Below are positions 17,793 through 26,919 of a DNA stretch of 64,000 bases, one piece after another. The stretch is from the NCBI GenBank assembly GCA_017387565.1, contig JAFOEY010000004.1, positions 1 through 64,000 on the forward strand, written 5' to 3'. Numbering within the stretch: the first letter of the stretch is position 1; every line of letters begins with the position of its first letter. Both the position numbers and the translations under genes were made by a program. This DNA comes from Lachnospiraceae bacterium. GTDB taxonomy: Bacteria > Bacillota > Clostridia > Lachnospirales > Lachnospiraceae. The notes beneath the pieces were generated by a model. The model did no database searches. It saw only the letters and a list, made by a program, of their open reading frames with translations, and was not told the origin of the DNA.

Positions 17793-18821
17793 CTAATTCT
17801 GCTCTAGCAAATTCACAACCGTTTCATAATCATCGCTTTGGGAAAATGCCCACATTATTTTAGCACTGAGCGCTTCGACTGTCATCAAGCCGGCAGATAT
17901 AACTCCGGCTTTTTTTGCCTCAATGCCAACCTGATAAACCGATAAATCCGTACCGTCATAAAGACATTGACTGATGATACAGACAATTACCCTCTTATTT
18001 GTTGCATGGATAATAGATGGCAACAAATCATGCGGAACACCGCCACAGCCAAACGCCTCTAAAATAATGGCACGATGCCCGGAGTCAACAAGGATATCAA
18101 TCAAATCACCTCGCATGCCCGGTATTAGTCTGATACAGAGCGGAACCATGTTTATAGCATCATCCCCACAGATATTTAGGGAGGCATTTTCCAACATTCC
18201 TTTTTTAGAAGAAACCGATGGGCGACATTTCCAAACCACATTTCCGCATACATCCATTTCTCCGACATCCTCTGTATTGATACTCTCAAATGCCGCCATT
18301 TTTTTGGAATAAACCTTCTTTGCGCATAATGCATCTATGATTTTTCCATTAAAAACAAGTACAATCCCCTTCTGATTAGAACATGCCACACCAATCGCAT
18401 CTGCCAGATTTTTCGTACCATCTGTATTTGGTGCATCAAACGGTAATTGCGAACCGGTAAAGACAACCGGCTTTGTCACATCAGAAAGCATATAAAATAC
18501 ACCGGCCATTGTGTAAGCCATGGTATCGGTTCCATGCGTAACCACAACACCATCATAGCAGGTATCGGCCAGGGCAGTCTGTATTTCTAATGCAAGTTTT
18601 GCCCATTCCTTTGGAGAAATATTCGTACTGTCTAAACAGAATACCTCTTTCCAGTCAAGCGCAATCTCTTTATCGAAAAACTCTCCCATAGGGTATAGAG
18701 TTTTTCTTGTTATATCATAATCAAACCCTTTAAATACAGTCTCAGAAGCCGGCATCAATCCATCCTCTGTCGGAACAGATGCAATCGTACCTCCGGTCAT
18801 TAAAATCAGTATGCGTTTCAT
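17793..18821 (-). CDS. Type I L-asparaginase
   Basis: 342 aa cytoplasmic asparaginase/glutaminase family protein. The first catalytic Thr lies in MTGGTIAS (residues 8-15) and the second in VVTHGTDTMAYTMAG; no signal peptide, hence the cytoplasmic type I form. It hydrolyses asparagine to aspartate and ammonia. The start overlaps the stop of the upstream adenine deaminase gene by 4 bp (ATGA), so the two are co-transcribed; both release ammonia from nitrogen compounds. Confidence 0.93.
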   Translation of the reverse strand: MKRILILMTGGTIASVPTEDGLMPASETVFKGFDYDITRKTLYPMGEFFDKEIALDWKEVFCLDSTNISPKEWAKLALEIQTALADTCYDGVVVTHGTDTMAYTMAGVFYMLSDVTKPVVFTGSQLPFDAPNTDGTKNLADAIGVACSNQKGIVLVFNGKIIDALCAKKVYSKKMAAFESINTEDVGEMDVCGNVVWKCRPSVSSKKGMLENASLNICGDDAINMVPLCIRLIPGMRGDLIDILVDSGHRAIILEAFGCGGVPHDLLPSIIHATNKRVIVCIISQCLYDGTDLSVYQVGIEAKKAGVISAGLMTVEALSAKIMWAFSQSDDYETVVNLLEQN

Positions 18822-20554
18822 TCTTCTGCCTCTACCGGAATAAAACAGAATTTGGTTACATCAAATAATCCCTCATCCGTCAGTTTTAAATCCGGAATTA
18901 CCGGTAACGACATAAAGCATAGAGTCATAACCGGATCTACTTCACCATAAATTCCAAGTTCTTTTCTTGCCGCATCATGGATAGCAGTCAGCTTGTCTTT
19001 TACCCATTCACCACTCTTTTCACTCATCAGCCCGGCAATCGGCATAGGCATGCTTTCTATCACTTTTAAATCCTTTACTAATACGATTCCGCCTTCCTGC
19101 TCTTTTAAATGCAGGACAGCAGCCTCCATTTCCGCATCCGATGTTCCTGCAACAATGATATTATGAGAATCGTGGGCGATGGAAATTGCAACCGCTCCGT
19201 CTTTGATACCATATCCCTTCAAAAAAGCACAGGCAACATTTCCTGTTGCGTGATGACGCTCCACGACCGCCACTTTGACAATATCTTCATCGGGATTATA
19301 GATGAACTCTCCCTGTTCATCCAGTTGTACGGTAGCTGTCGTTTTTCCCGTTACAACTCCTCCCGGTAAAATCTGAATCACATTGACATGGTTGCTTTTT
19401 AAATGCATCTTGAATTTATCAGCAGAAAAGTCTTTTAACACAATACTTCCCTTTACCGAATCAATACTGTATTTTTCTTCTTCTTTTAGATAAACACCGT
19501 CCTTGGCAACGACTTCTCCACCAAGAATCACTTGTCCGGCTTCAAAATCAACCAAATCCTTCAGCAATACAATATCTGCACAATAACCGGGCGCAATCGC
19601 GCCTTTATCCTGTAGTCCAAAACATTCAGCCGCATTTAAGGTTGCCATACGAATGGCAGTAATGGCATCAATGCCTTCCTCCACACAGATTTTTAAATGA
19701 TTATCCAGATGTCCTTCCTCCAATATTGTTTTGGGCTGACGGTCATCCGAGCAAAGCAGACAGCGACGGCTGTTTTCTGTTGTTACGCCTTTTAGCAGCG
19801 TACGCAGATTGTGACAGGCCGACCCCTGTCTTAACAATACATACATACCGTTATCGATGCGATCCTGCATCTCTTCTACTGTGGAACATTCGTGATCTGC
19901 CAGAATGCGCGCAGAAGAATAGGCATTGAGATCCTTGCCGAATGTTGCCGGAGCATGTCCGTCAATCAGCTTTCCGGCTTTTTTGGCTACCATCAGTTTA
20001 TCTAAAACGCTATCATCACAATTGATAACGCCGACAGAATTCATAAACTCACCTAAGCCCAATATCCGTTCCCGTAAAATGGGCTCTTCCATTTCAGGTG
20101 CATTGATAACGTCACCGGCATTTTCAAAAGGTGTGCTCGGCACACAGGACGGAAGCATATACTGAATATCCAACGCGGTATTTTTTGCTGCTTCCATCAT
20201 ATAATCAAGGCCCTTAATACCGCATACGTTTACAATTTCGTGTGGATCGGCAATAATGGTCGACGTGCCGTGAGGTACTAATAGTTTTCCCAGTTCCTCC
20301 GGTGAAACATACGAAGATTCAATATGAATATGACTGTCGATATAACAGGGAGATGCATACATTCCGTTTGCATCAATTTCCTGCTCGCCTTCATATTGAC
20401 CAACACCTGCAATCCATCTGTCACTGATGGCAACATCGCCCTCTACAATCTTTCCGGAAAAAACATTGACGACCTTACAGTTTTTAACTACCAGATCTGC
20501 TTTTCTTCTTCCGCCTGCAACTTTAATCAATTTTTTTAATTCTGCCTTTTCCAT
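18818..20554 (-). CDS. ade: Adenine deaminase
   Basis: 578 aa amidohydrolase converting adenine to hypoxanthine and ammonia. Metal-binding HIHIESS (near residue 75), the segment HGTSTIIADPHEIVNVCG and DGHAPATFG are typical of the Ade family, as is the C-terminal HDSHNIIVAG domain. Start at 20554 (ATG) follows GGAGG by 7 bp; a TTG two codons earlier is less likely. A -10-like TATACT lies about 45 bp upstream. It is first in a two-gene operon with asparaginase. Confidence 0.95.
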   Translation of the reverse strand: MEKAELKKLIKVAGGRRKADLVVKNCKVVNVFSGKIVEGDVAISDRWIAGVGQYEGEQEIDANGMYASPCYIDSHIHIESSYVSPEELGKLLVPHGTSTIIADPHEIVNVCGIKGLDYMMEAAKNTALDIQYMLPSCVPSTPFENAGDVINAPEMEEPILRERILGLGEFMNSVGVINCDDSVLDKLMVAKKAGKLIDGHAPATFGKDLNAYSSARILADHECSTVEEMQDRIDNGMYVLLRQGSACHNLRTLLKGVTTENSRRCLLCSDDRQPKTILEEGHLDNHLKICVEEGIDAITAIRMATLNAAECFGLQDKGAIAPGYCADIVLLKDLVDFEAGQVILGGEVVAKDGVYLKEEEKYSIDSVKGSIVLKDFSADKFKMHLKSNHVNVIQILPGGVVTGKTTATVQLDEQGEFIYNPDEDIVKVAVVERHHATGNVACAFLKGYGIKDGAVAISIAHDSHNIIVAGTSDAEMEAAVLHLKEQEGGIVLVKDLKVIESMPMPIAGLMSEKSGEWVKDKLTAIHDAARKELGIYGEVDPVMTLCFMSLPVIPDLKLTDEGLFDVTKFCFIPVEAEE

Positions 20555-20654
20555 TGCCAATCCTCCATTTTTATTCTGTTTCTATATAAAGTATAACAAT
20601 CAAAAGTAAATTTTCATACTCTGACAAATCATATTTCCATCACACGGTGCGATT

Positions 20655-20742
20655 TACAATCATATGGTTACATTTTTTCATTCATATGGTTGCATTTTCC
20701 GCTCCGATGATTGCATTATCCACTCGTATGGTTGCCTTTTTC
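20655..20742. repeat. Tandem repeat, about 22 bp x 4
   Basis: Four imperfect units of the type ATATGGTTGCATTTTTCATTC lie between the stop of the CPBP gene and the adenine deaminase promoter. No terminator is seen there; the repeats may replace one or be slippage products. Confidence 0.7.
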
Positions 20743-20744
20743 AT

Positions 20745-21734
20745 TCAAATCAGTGTTGCATAGATCATAAATACAATCCAGAATATAAAGAACAGTCCCA
20801 TTCCGACATTCAGGGCAACCGTCTTGAACACCTGGCCTTTTTCAATCGGATCACTTGCAGGCTGTAATGATATATTTTTGAAATTAACAGCCAATATAAT
20901 AATGCCGGCAATTACCAGACCTATGATAACCAGAAAATAAACACCAAATATGGCAAGACCACCCAGATTTCCCATCAGATAGGAAACCATCTCATTCGGA
21001 TCGGTAATACTGCCATCCATTAACTTTGTAAGTCCGCTGGCTTTTACCACCAGTAAGCTTGCAATAGAGCCTAAGAAGTTAATCATCATATGTAAAACAA
21101 TGGTATAAATGACCTTTCCGGATTTGGCATAAACATAACCAAACACACAACCTAGTACAAATGCATAGCAAAACTGATAGATATTGCCATGATAAAATCC
21201 AAACATCAATGCCGATAACAGAATAGCCAGTTTTTCACCAAATTGAACAGTTCTGTCAATGATTAGTTTACGAAACAACAATTCTTCTGCAATTGGGGCA
21301 CAAATTACCATAACCAGTGCATTCATCCACAACTCATTGCTTGTTGCAATCTCTATAATGCTGTTTTGTACCTGTCCCTGCTTAACCATTGAAATGACAG
21401 TAGCCAGATAGTTTCCAAGAATGTTTGAAATATACATGCCTGCATAGCTGACTAAAAAAAAGCCCAGTATTTTTTTTACACTGAATTTCTTTTTTTCTAT
21501 TGTTACAACCGGACGAATTCTGGTTAACATAAAAACTGTAATAGGCACCGCAATGATATACATTGGTAACATCATCACTAAGAACCCATACTTTTCGAAT
21601 ATATCCGGAAACATAGTGGCACATATATTTCCAAGCCCCAGCTGCAAAGCAATAATTATAATTGTTCCAATAAAATAGCAAATCCCTATTTTTGATAAAT
21701 ATTTTCTGTTTTGTTTGACTGTATTTTGTTCCAT
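20745..21734 (-). CDS. CPBP family intramembrane glutamic endopeptidase
   Basis: 329 aa with about eight membrane helices. The CPBP (Abi/CAAX protease) signature is present: motif 1 AEELLFRK with paired Glu and Arg, motif 2 MFGFYHGN with the His, and motif 3 LHMMINFLG with the third His/Asn. These residues build the intramembrane active site. Bacterial members process or protect against small peptides, including bacteriocins, but no such gene cluster is adjacent. Single transcription unit. Confidence 0.92.
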   Translation of the reverse strand: MEQNTVKQNRKYLSKIGICYFIGTIIIIALQLGLGNICATMFPDIFEKYGFLVMMLPMYIIAVPITVFMLTRIRPVVTIEKKKFSVKKILGFFLVSYAGMYISNILGNYLATVISMVKQGQVQNSIIEIATSNELWMNALVMVICAPIAEELLFRKLIIDRTVQFGEKLAILLSALMFGFYHGNIYQFCYAFVLGCVFGYVYAKSGKVIYTIVLHMMINFLGSIASLLVVKASGLTKLMDGSITDPNEMVSYLMGNLGGLAIFGVYFLVIIGLVIAGIIILAVNFKNISLQPASDPIEKGQVFKTVALNVGMGLFFIFWIVFMIYATLI

Positions 21735-21865
21735 CTTTCAAATCCTTTCTCAACATATACAAATTACGTTTATTATATCACATAGACCGGCGTCTCAGTG
21801 TGATTTCATTGTATTTTTACAAGCATAATTTAGTTTCCGTAAAAAGATAATAATTTTCCATATAG

Positions 21866-21902
21866 GAAAAAAACAGCAATTGCACAAATCATGCACAATT
21901 GC
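21866..21902 (-). terminator. Terminator of the PurF-like gene
   Basis: On the minus strand GCAATTGTGC pairs with GTGCAATTGC (10-bp perfect stem, 7-nt loop) followed by a TTTTTTT run, 33 bp after the stop codon. Confidence 0.85.
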
Positions 21903-21934
21903 CGTAATATCATTATGTGTGGATGCCCACTCTC

Positions 21935-23338
21935 TTACTCCTTGCCATTCCAACAATAAGTACAGAGCTTATCCGGGTCAATTCCAACTGCTTCGAGCAT
22001 ATCATCCAAACGATGATAACGAAGAGAGGTGAAATTCAATTTTTCACAAATCATATCAACCATCTTCTGGTATTTGGGGTTATCCGGATCTGCATACTCC
22101 TGCAATACCTCTTTGGATACATCATCGCCTTCGAGTTCCTGAATAACGCGACGTGCAATCAGTTCCATCTCAGATTTGGAACGTGAAAAATTCAAATACT
22201 TACAGCCAAATAACAAAGGCGGACATGCCGGTCTGATATGAACCTCTTTCGCACCGCTTTCATACAAAAACTCTGTTGTTTCTCTTAGCTGTGTACCACG
22301 CACAATCGAATCATCAATCAATAACAATCTCTTATCCTTGATTAAGTCATGCACCGGAATCAGTTTCATATGTGCAATCAGATCACGTTTCTGCTGAATG
22401 GTCGGCATAAACGAACGAGGCCATGTCGGTGTATACTTGACAAAAGGTCGTGAAAACGGAATGCCTGATTCATTGGCATAACCAACGGCATGGGCCGTAC
22501 CCGAATCGGGAACACCGGCAACAACATCGACTTCCACATTGTCCCGTCGTGCCAACAGTTTACCACAGTTGTATCGCATCTGTTCTACGCTGACACCTTC
22601 ATAACTGGCAGAAGGATATCCGTAATAAACCCATAAAAAGGTACAAATCTTCATATCTTTTCCGGGTGCTACCAAAGTCTTGCAGCTTTTTTCATCGAAT
22701 ACGACAATTTCACCCGGTCCCAATTCACGGTCATCTTCATAACCCAGATTCAGATAAGAAAAGCTTTCAAAGCAGGCACATCTTGCATCCTCTTTTTTGC
22801 CTAAAACCACAGGAGTTCTGCCCATCTTATCTCTTGCTGCATAGATACCGATTGGTGTTAAAATCAACATGGATAAAGAACCGTCAACAACATCCAATGC
22901 ATACTGAATACCTTCGATCAGATTCTCTTTTTGATCAATCAGCGCCGCAACCAACTCCGTGGAATTGATTTCACCGTTGCTCATTTCAAAAAAGTGTGTG
23001 GAACCTTTCAGAATCTCGGATACAATCTCATCCGCATTATTAATTTTACTTACGGTTGTGATGGCAAAACTGCCATGATGAGAACGTACCAGTATGGGCT
23101 GTGCCTCATAATCGGAAATACATCCGATACCATATTTTCCTTCCAGACCACCAAGTTCTTTATCAAATTTTGTCCTAAACGGTGTGTTTTCAATATTATG
23201 AATTTCTTTTGAAAATCCATTGTCACCATATACTGCCATTCCGGCTCTTCGTGTGCCTAAATGTGAGTGATAATCTGTTCCAAAAAACAAATCAAACGTA
23301 CAGCTTTCTTTGGAAGCCACGCCAAAAAATCCACCCAT
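21935..23338 (-). CDS. Amidophosphoribosyltransferase-like protein (PurF family) lacking the catalytic N-terminal Cys
   Basis: 467 aa, with the two-domain layout of PurF, which makes phosphoribosylamine from PRPP and glutamine. The phosphoribosyltransferase half is intact: PRPP signature LLLIDDSIVRGTQ, and Cys residues in ACPPLLFGC and LCTYCWNG that resemble iron-sulfur ligands of the Bacillus enzyme. The N-terminal half is not canonical: PurF starts Met-Cys-Gly, with Cys as glutaminase nucleophile, whereas this begins MGGFFGVAS; the usual HTRYST and HNG motifs are also replaced (GCISDYEAQPI, HHGSF). It may use free ammonia or be regulatory. Single gene with its own terminator. Confidence 0.88.
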   Translation of the reverse strand: MGGFFGVASKESCTFDLFFGTDYHSHLGTRRAGMAVYGDNGFSKEIHNIENTPFRTKFDKELGGLEGKYGIGCISDYEAQPILVRSHHGSFAITTVSKINNADEIVSEILKGSTHFFEMSNGEINSTELVAALIDQKENLIEGIQYALDVVDGSLSMLILTPIGIYAARDKMGRTPVVLGKKEDARCACFESFSYLNLGYEDDRELGPGEIVVFDEKSCKTLVAPGKDMKICTFLWVYYGYPSASYEGVSVEQMRYNCGKLLARRDNVEVDVVAGVPDSGTAHAVGYANESGIPFSRPFVKYTPTWPRSFMPTIQQKRDLIAHMKLIPVHDLIKDKRLLLIDDSIVRGTQLRETTEFLYESGAKEVHIRPACPPLLFGCKYLNFSRSKSEMELIARRVIQELEGDDVSKEVLQEYADPDNPKYQKMVDMICEKLNFTSLRYHRLDDMLEAVGIDPDKLCTYCWNGKE

Positions 23339-23412
23339 TTCTTTTCCTCCTATGATGTAAAATCAAAAGTACGAGACAAGTATAGCACAATCATTCCATA
23401 AAAAAAAGCATT

Positions 23413-23446
23413 AAAAAAGACGATTTCAGCCGAAACCGCCTTTTTG
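23413..23446 (-). terminator. Terminator of the chemoreceptor gene
   Basis: GGCGGTTTC/GAAATCGTC (9 bp with G-U pairs, 4-nt loop) is followed by TTTTTT on the minus strand. The plus-strand reading also ends in T residues, so it may be bidirectional. It lies beyond the 38-bp tandem repeats, giving the chemoreceptor mRNA a 3' untranslated region of about 200 nt. Confidence 0.8.
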
Positions 23447-23458
23447 TTTTTCTTTTTA

Positions 23459-23609
23459 CTTTTCCTTCTTATTCTTCTATTTTATTTTTATTTTTGCTTC
23501 TCCTTCTTATTCTTCTATTTTGTTCTTATTTTTGCTTTTCCTTCTTATTTTTATATTTTGTTCTTATTTTTGCTTTTCCTTCTTATTCTTCTATTTTATT
23601 CTTATTTTG
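23459..23609. repeat. Tandem repeat, 38 bp x 4, pyrimidine-rich on plus strand
   Basis: Four units (23459-23496, 23497-23534, 23535-23572, 23573-23609) of 38, 38, 38 and 37 bp share the pattern CTTTTCCTTCTTATTCTTCT then ATTTTGTTCTTATTTTTG. The period is not a multiple of three and stops occur, so it is not coding. On the mRNA strand it is almost purely purine with A/U interruptions. Confidence 0.9.
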
Positions 23610-23652
23610 CTCTTCTTTCTTTTTCTTCTTTTTCTTTTCGGATTTGTATTCC

Positions 23653-25653
23653 TTAATTTAACCGGAAAGAATTTGCCATATCCAGAAGATTTTGTGAGCA
23701 ACCACTTAACTGCTGACTGATTGCAGTATTTTCTTCTGCGCTCGCTGCGTTACTTTCTACCATCTCGGCAATTTTTTTCAACTCATCATTGATATTCTCA
23801 ATAAAGCTTTGTTGTTTCTTGACATATTCAACGATCTGTTCAATCTGTGTCTTGGATTCAAGTGAATCATCAATGCCCTGTTTCATGGCAGCCGAAGTGA
23901 CGCTAACCATTTGTTTGCCACGTGCAACAGCATCCTGCGATTCCTTAATCAGTTTACTGATATTCTCACTGGCTTCCGCACTGGAAGTAGCAAGTGTTCC
24001 GATTTCACCTGCAACGACTGCAAATCCTCGTCCTGCTTCTCCTGCTCTTGCAGCTTCTATAGAAGCATTTAATGCTAACAGATTAGTCTGATCGGAAATA
24101 TTGGCAATTTCATCCGCGAAGGCGACAATTTCTTCCGATGATTTCTCAATCAATTCCATTGCATGAACTAAAGCTTCCATTTCTTCTGCACTATGCTGTA
24201 AATGTTCATTGGTAATATCTGCATTAGTACGAACACTCATAGCACGATCTGTAATAGAGCGGGTCTGCTCTGTTAAATGTTCCACATCCTCTGAAAGTGA
24301 ATTAATTGCAACATTTTGATTCGTTGCACTTTCTGCAACCGTCTCCGAAGTCTGCTCTAACTGCTCAGAATATTGATTTACCATCTCTGATTCTTCCCTG
24401 ATACCTGAAAAAGCTTCGATCAGACTTTGCATTATTGCTTCCAATGCTTCTTTTATCTGAATAAAACTGCCTTTAAACTCTGTATCAATGGTTGCTGTTA
24501 AATCCTTGTTGGAAATAGCTGTAACTGTATTGGAAATCTGATTGATATATCCGCTCAGACTGTCAATCGTCGAATTTAAGGAATTGATCAGGTTTTCAAT
24601 CTCGCAGGAATTCTTTTCTTCATCAAAGAACAGATTTAAATCACCATCTGCAATCCTTGTAACTTTTGAACTGATGGATGAAAGCGGCACAAACAGTTTC
24701 TGTACTTTTTGAATTGTATATTTCTTGGCAAGCTGTCTGGCAAAAAGGAAAATGCCTATGTAAATTACAATAAACATAATCATAATCAAAACCATATGCA
24801 CTGTGGACTGTACCGAAATAACTTTCCAACTCGTCACCGCAGAATTGGCAGAAGTCGCCAGCTTAAATCCGCCGCGATAATCCAAAATCGTCTTTGTTTT
24901 CAGTTCCTGTTCCAGTACTTTTTCATATCGTCCATGGTTTGCCTCTGAAACCGAAACTCCCGTTTCATCCTTCAACGCATAATCTTCATTGGGATGTACC
25001 AGAATGATACCATCAGAAGTGGTCAAAAAAACATATCCGCTGTTGGAATAACTGCCTTCCATCAAAGACACAAGGTCATTCATATACATATCCATACCAA
25101 CAACTCCGGCCATTTTACCATTTTTAAAGGTTGCCTTTGAAAGTGTAATACAAATACCACCAGACTGTATATCTACATAGGGATCAGAAATATAGACTTG
25201 ATCAGGATTTGCCTGTGCCTGCTTGTACCAATCACGTTCCGTAACCACAAAATCCTTTGGCGGTTGCCAGCCACCACTCATAATAGTCACATTTTCATCA
25301 TAGCAGCTGTATACTGCGGAAACCTGATCATCCAATGCCACCATTGAATCAACATATGCCAGAATATCTTCAGGCTCCGTTACCGTACCACTGCTGATAC
25401 CTCCGGCAATGGAATTTAGCATGCTGACTTTTTCCTGCATGGCAGTATCAATCTGAGAAGCATAAATATCAGCATGATCACGATTTTGTCTAACCAGCAT
25501 GATATTAAGCATTGTCAGTACCATAATCAGTGTGAAAACCGTTACAATGAGAAGCACCCAGCTCAGCGAGTGTACAAAGGTTTCTTCTACTCGATTACAC
25601 AAATACCGTGCCTGATTCTCAGATGATTGTGTTTTGTCTTTTTTCCACTTCAT
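23653..25653 (-). CDS. Methyl-accepting chemotaxis protein with extracytoplasmic Cache sensor
   Basis: 666 aa. Two membrane helices (about 32-55 and 288-310) enclose a double-Cache type sensor domain with the ligand-pocket-like segment [24 protein letters not shown] segment follows and then the cytoplasmic signalling hairpin, whose tip [20 protein letters not shown] and [11 protein letters not shown] is the most conserved part of receptors binding CheA/CheW. No CheR-docking pentapeptide at the end. AAGGGG lies before the ATG. A rearranged dispersed-repeat copy lies about 70 bp upstream. Its ligand is likely a small organic acid or amino acid by analogy with Cache receptors (inference). Confidence 0.95.
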   Translation of the reverse strand: MKWKKDKTQSSENQARYLCNRVEETFVHSLSWVLLIVTVFTLIMVLTMLNIMLVRQNRDHADIYASQIDTAMQEKVSMLNSIAGGISSGTVTEPEDILAYVDSMVALDDQVSAVYSCYDENVTIMSGGWQPPKDFVVTERDWYKQAQANPDQVYISDPYVDIQSGGICITLSKATFKNGKMAGVVGMDMYMNDLVSLMEGSYSNSGYVFLTTSDGIILVHPNEDYALKDETGVSVSEANHGRYEKVLEQELKTKTILDYRGGFKLATSANSAVTSWKVISVQSTVHMVLIMIMFIVIYIGIFLFARQLAKKYTIQKVQKLFVPLSSISSKVTRIADGDLNLFFDEEKNSCEIENLINSLNSTIDSLSGYINQISNTVTAISNKDLTATIDTEFKGSFIQIKEALEAIMQSLIEAFSGIREESEMVNQYSEQLEQTSETVAESATNQNVAINSLSEDVEHLTEQTRSITDRAMSVRTNADITNEHLQHSAEEMEALVHAMELIEKSSEEIVAFADEIANISDQTNLLALNASIEAARAGEAGRGFAVVAGEIGTLATSSAEASENISKLIKESQDAVARGKQMVSVTSAAMKQGIDDSLESKTQIEQIVEYVKKQQSFIENINDELKKIAEMVESNAASAEENTAISQQLSGCSQNLLDMANSFRLN

Positions 25654-25725
25654 GTATTCCCCTTCTTTCCGTTTTACCCCTGGTTTTATTATTCCCGCAA
25701 ATTATATTTTGTTACTTACTGATGT

Positions 25726-25907
25726 ATATGGATTGCTACGCACTTTTCTCAATCCATGATATCAACGGATTGCTACGCACTTCGTACTCCCACAATCCGT
25801 AAACAATCGAAATCCGCCCTAATCGGGCTACTTTCTCATTTTGCGGATCCCAAAGTATATTTTTTCATGCGAGCATGAAAAGTATGACCTTTCAACCCTG
25901 ATATCAT
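25726..25907 (-). repeat. Dispersed intergenic repeat, copy C (rearranged right end)
   Basis: Reverse complement of copies A and B: left arm ATGATATCAGGGTTGAAAGG (25907-25888), the hairpin CATACTTTTCATGC/GCATGAAAAAATATAC, the GCCC-GATTA-GGGC module and GGATTGT...GCAATCC. Instead of the usual right terminal module it carries a second, shortened copy of the GGATTG...GTGCGTAGCAATCC hairpin. Base changes relative to A and B in the stems keep pairing through G-U, which hints at RNA-level selection or coincidence. Confidence 0.85.
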
Positions 25908-25996
25908 ATTATAACAAAAAAACAAATCTCTGTATACGAAAAAAATAGGACAAACATCATAAAAATGGTATACAAACTTTATTTCAGATATGAGAA

Positions 25997-26209
25997 TTAA
26001 GCTGCTTTTACAAGTGCAACAATTCCGACAACAATCAGAACCGGAATTGCAATGTAAATCAGTCCCGCCACTACCAGTCCAATCAACAGCATGGGAAGAA
26101 AAACAATATACAGTAAGATTTTTGTAATCCCCCAGGCTGCTTTAATTGCAAAAAACAGCAGTTTTCCAAAAACAACAATCATTAATATCGTAAAAATAAA
26201 TGTCAACAT
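25997..26209 (-). CDS. Small hydrophobic membrane protein
   Basis: 70 aa made of two long hydrophobic segments (about 3-25 and 32-68) with a few Lys residues between. GGAGGGAAAAG lies before the ATG, supporting translation. It stands alone between the chemoreceptor region and a small hypothetical gene. No family recognised. Confidence 0.7.
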   Translation of the reverse strand: MLTFIFTILMIVVFGKLLFFAIKAAWGITKILLYIVFLPMLLIGLVVAGLIYIAIPVLIVVGIVALVKAA

Positions 26210-26394
26210 ATCTTTTCCCTCCTAATAAATACGTTTCCGTTTTTAAAATTGTGTTTTAAAATCTGATTCTTTTTTCTTTCGTCACATATTCCTCATGACT
26301 AAGTACATTATAAATTTGAATTATAGAAATATAAACCGCTAAAAGCCAAAAATAAGACCATTTATTTTGCCAAATTCGAAAAAAACGGTGGATT

Positions 26395-26420
26395 GCATGA
26401 CCTTTTGCCTCTGATATCAT
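26395..26420 (-). repeat. Minimal derivative of the dispersed repeat
   Basis: On the minus strand ATGATATCAGAGGCAAAAGG then TCATGCAATCC: the left terminal arm of the large repeat joined directly to its GCAATCC stem half, as from an internal deletion. The rest of the gap between 26210 and 26500 shows no gene. Confidence 0.55.
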
Positions 26421-26500
26421 TATAGTAAGTTTACATAAAAAACCAACAAAATGCACAGGAAACATCCTGTGCATTTCAGCCAATACATAACATTTTGTAA

Positions 26501-26680
26501 CTAGATTGTGGAAACAAATTTCATTTCACTCCTTAACATATCATCAAAACTTAAGGACTGACCCGGCTCATCTGCCGTTTTTTTCAACTGTTCCCTGCCT
26601 TTTGTCGAATCACGATCATATCCAAACCGTGCTTCGCGAATCCGAAAATACTCCATTTCTCCTCCTAAAACTCTACGCAT
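26501..26680 (-). CDS. Small soluble protein, function unknown
   Basis: 59 aa, charged, beginning MRRVLGGEMEYFRIREARFG. AAGGAGG precedes the ATG at 26680; a second AGGAGGAG lies inside the reading frame just before Met9, so an eight-residue shorter product is possible. The sequence has no membrane segment. A perfect 16-bp palindrome lies about 75 bp upstream and may control it. Confidence 0.6.
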   Translation of the reverse strand: MRRVLGGEMEYFRIREARFGYDRDSTKGREQLKKTADEPGQSLSFDDMLRSEMKFVSTI

Positions 26681-26754
26681 ACTATCATCCTCCTTGATCA
26701 TAGCTGAAAACATATTGGTTTACAATAACGCATTCACAACATATAGTTTTACCA

Positions 26755-26790
26755 ATTATATCAACTACAACATCTTGTAGTTGATATAAT
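26755..26790. promoter_or_regulatory. Perfect 16-bp inverted repeat, candidate operator
   Basis: ATTATATCAACTACAA (26755-26770) and TTGTAGTTGATATAAT (26775-26790) are exact reverse complements around CATC. The arms contain TATAAT in both orientations. No T-run follows on the plus strand, so a terminator role is less likely than a repressor site for the small gene starting at 26680. Confidence 0.6.
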
Positions 26791-26919
26791 CATGCTAAAA
26801 AATCACAGAAATATCAAGTATTTTATGTCTTCTTTGCTCTTCTTTTATTAATATATTTTTATCTCTGAAGCTTATAAAACAGTTTCCTAAAATATTATAC
26901 CAATCATCCTTTAGTCTCT

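Noticed and set aside
20561-20650. Purine riboswitch before adenine deaminase
   Set aside because: The leader is too short and lacks the conserved loop and junction sequences.
23444-23720. Phe/Leu-rich plus-strand frames over the 38-bp repeats
   Set aside because: The 38-bp period is not a multiple of three and the frames have no start signals; they are translations of T-rich repeats.
26256-26483. 75-codon minus-strand frame
   Set aside because: No ribosome binding site, overlaps a dispersed-repeat derivative, and codes for a mixed composition typical of chance frames.
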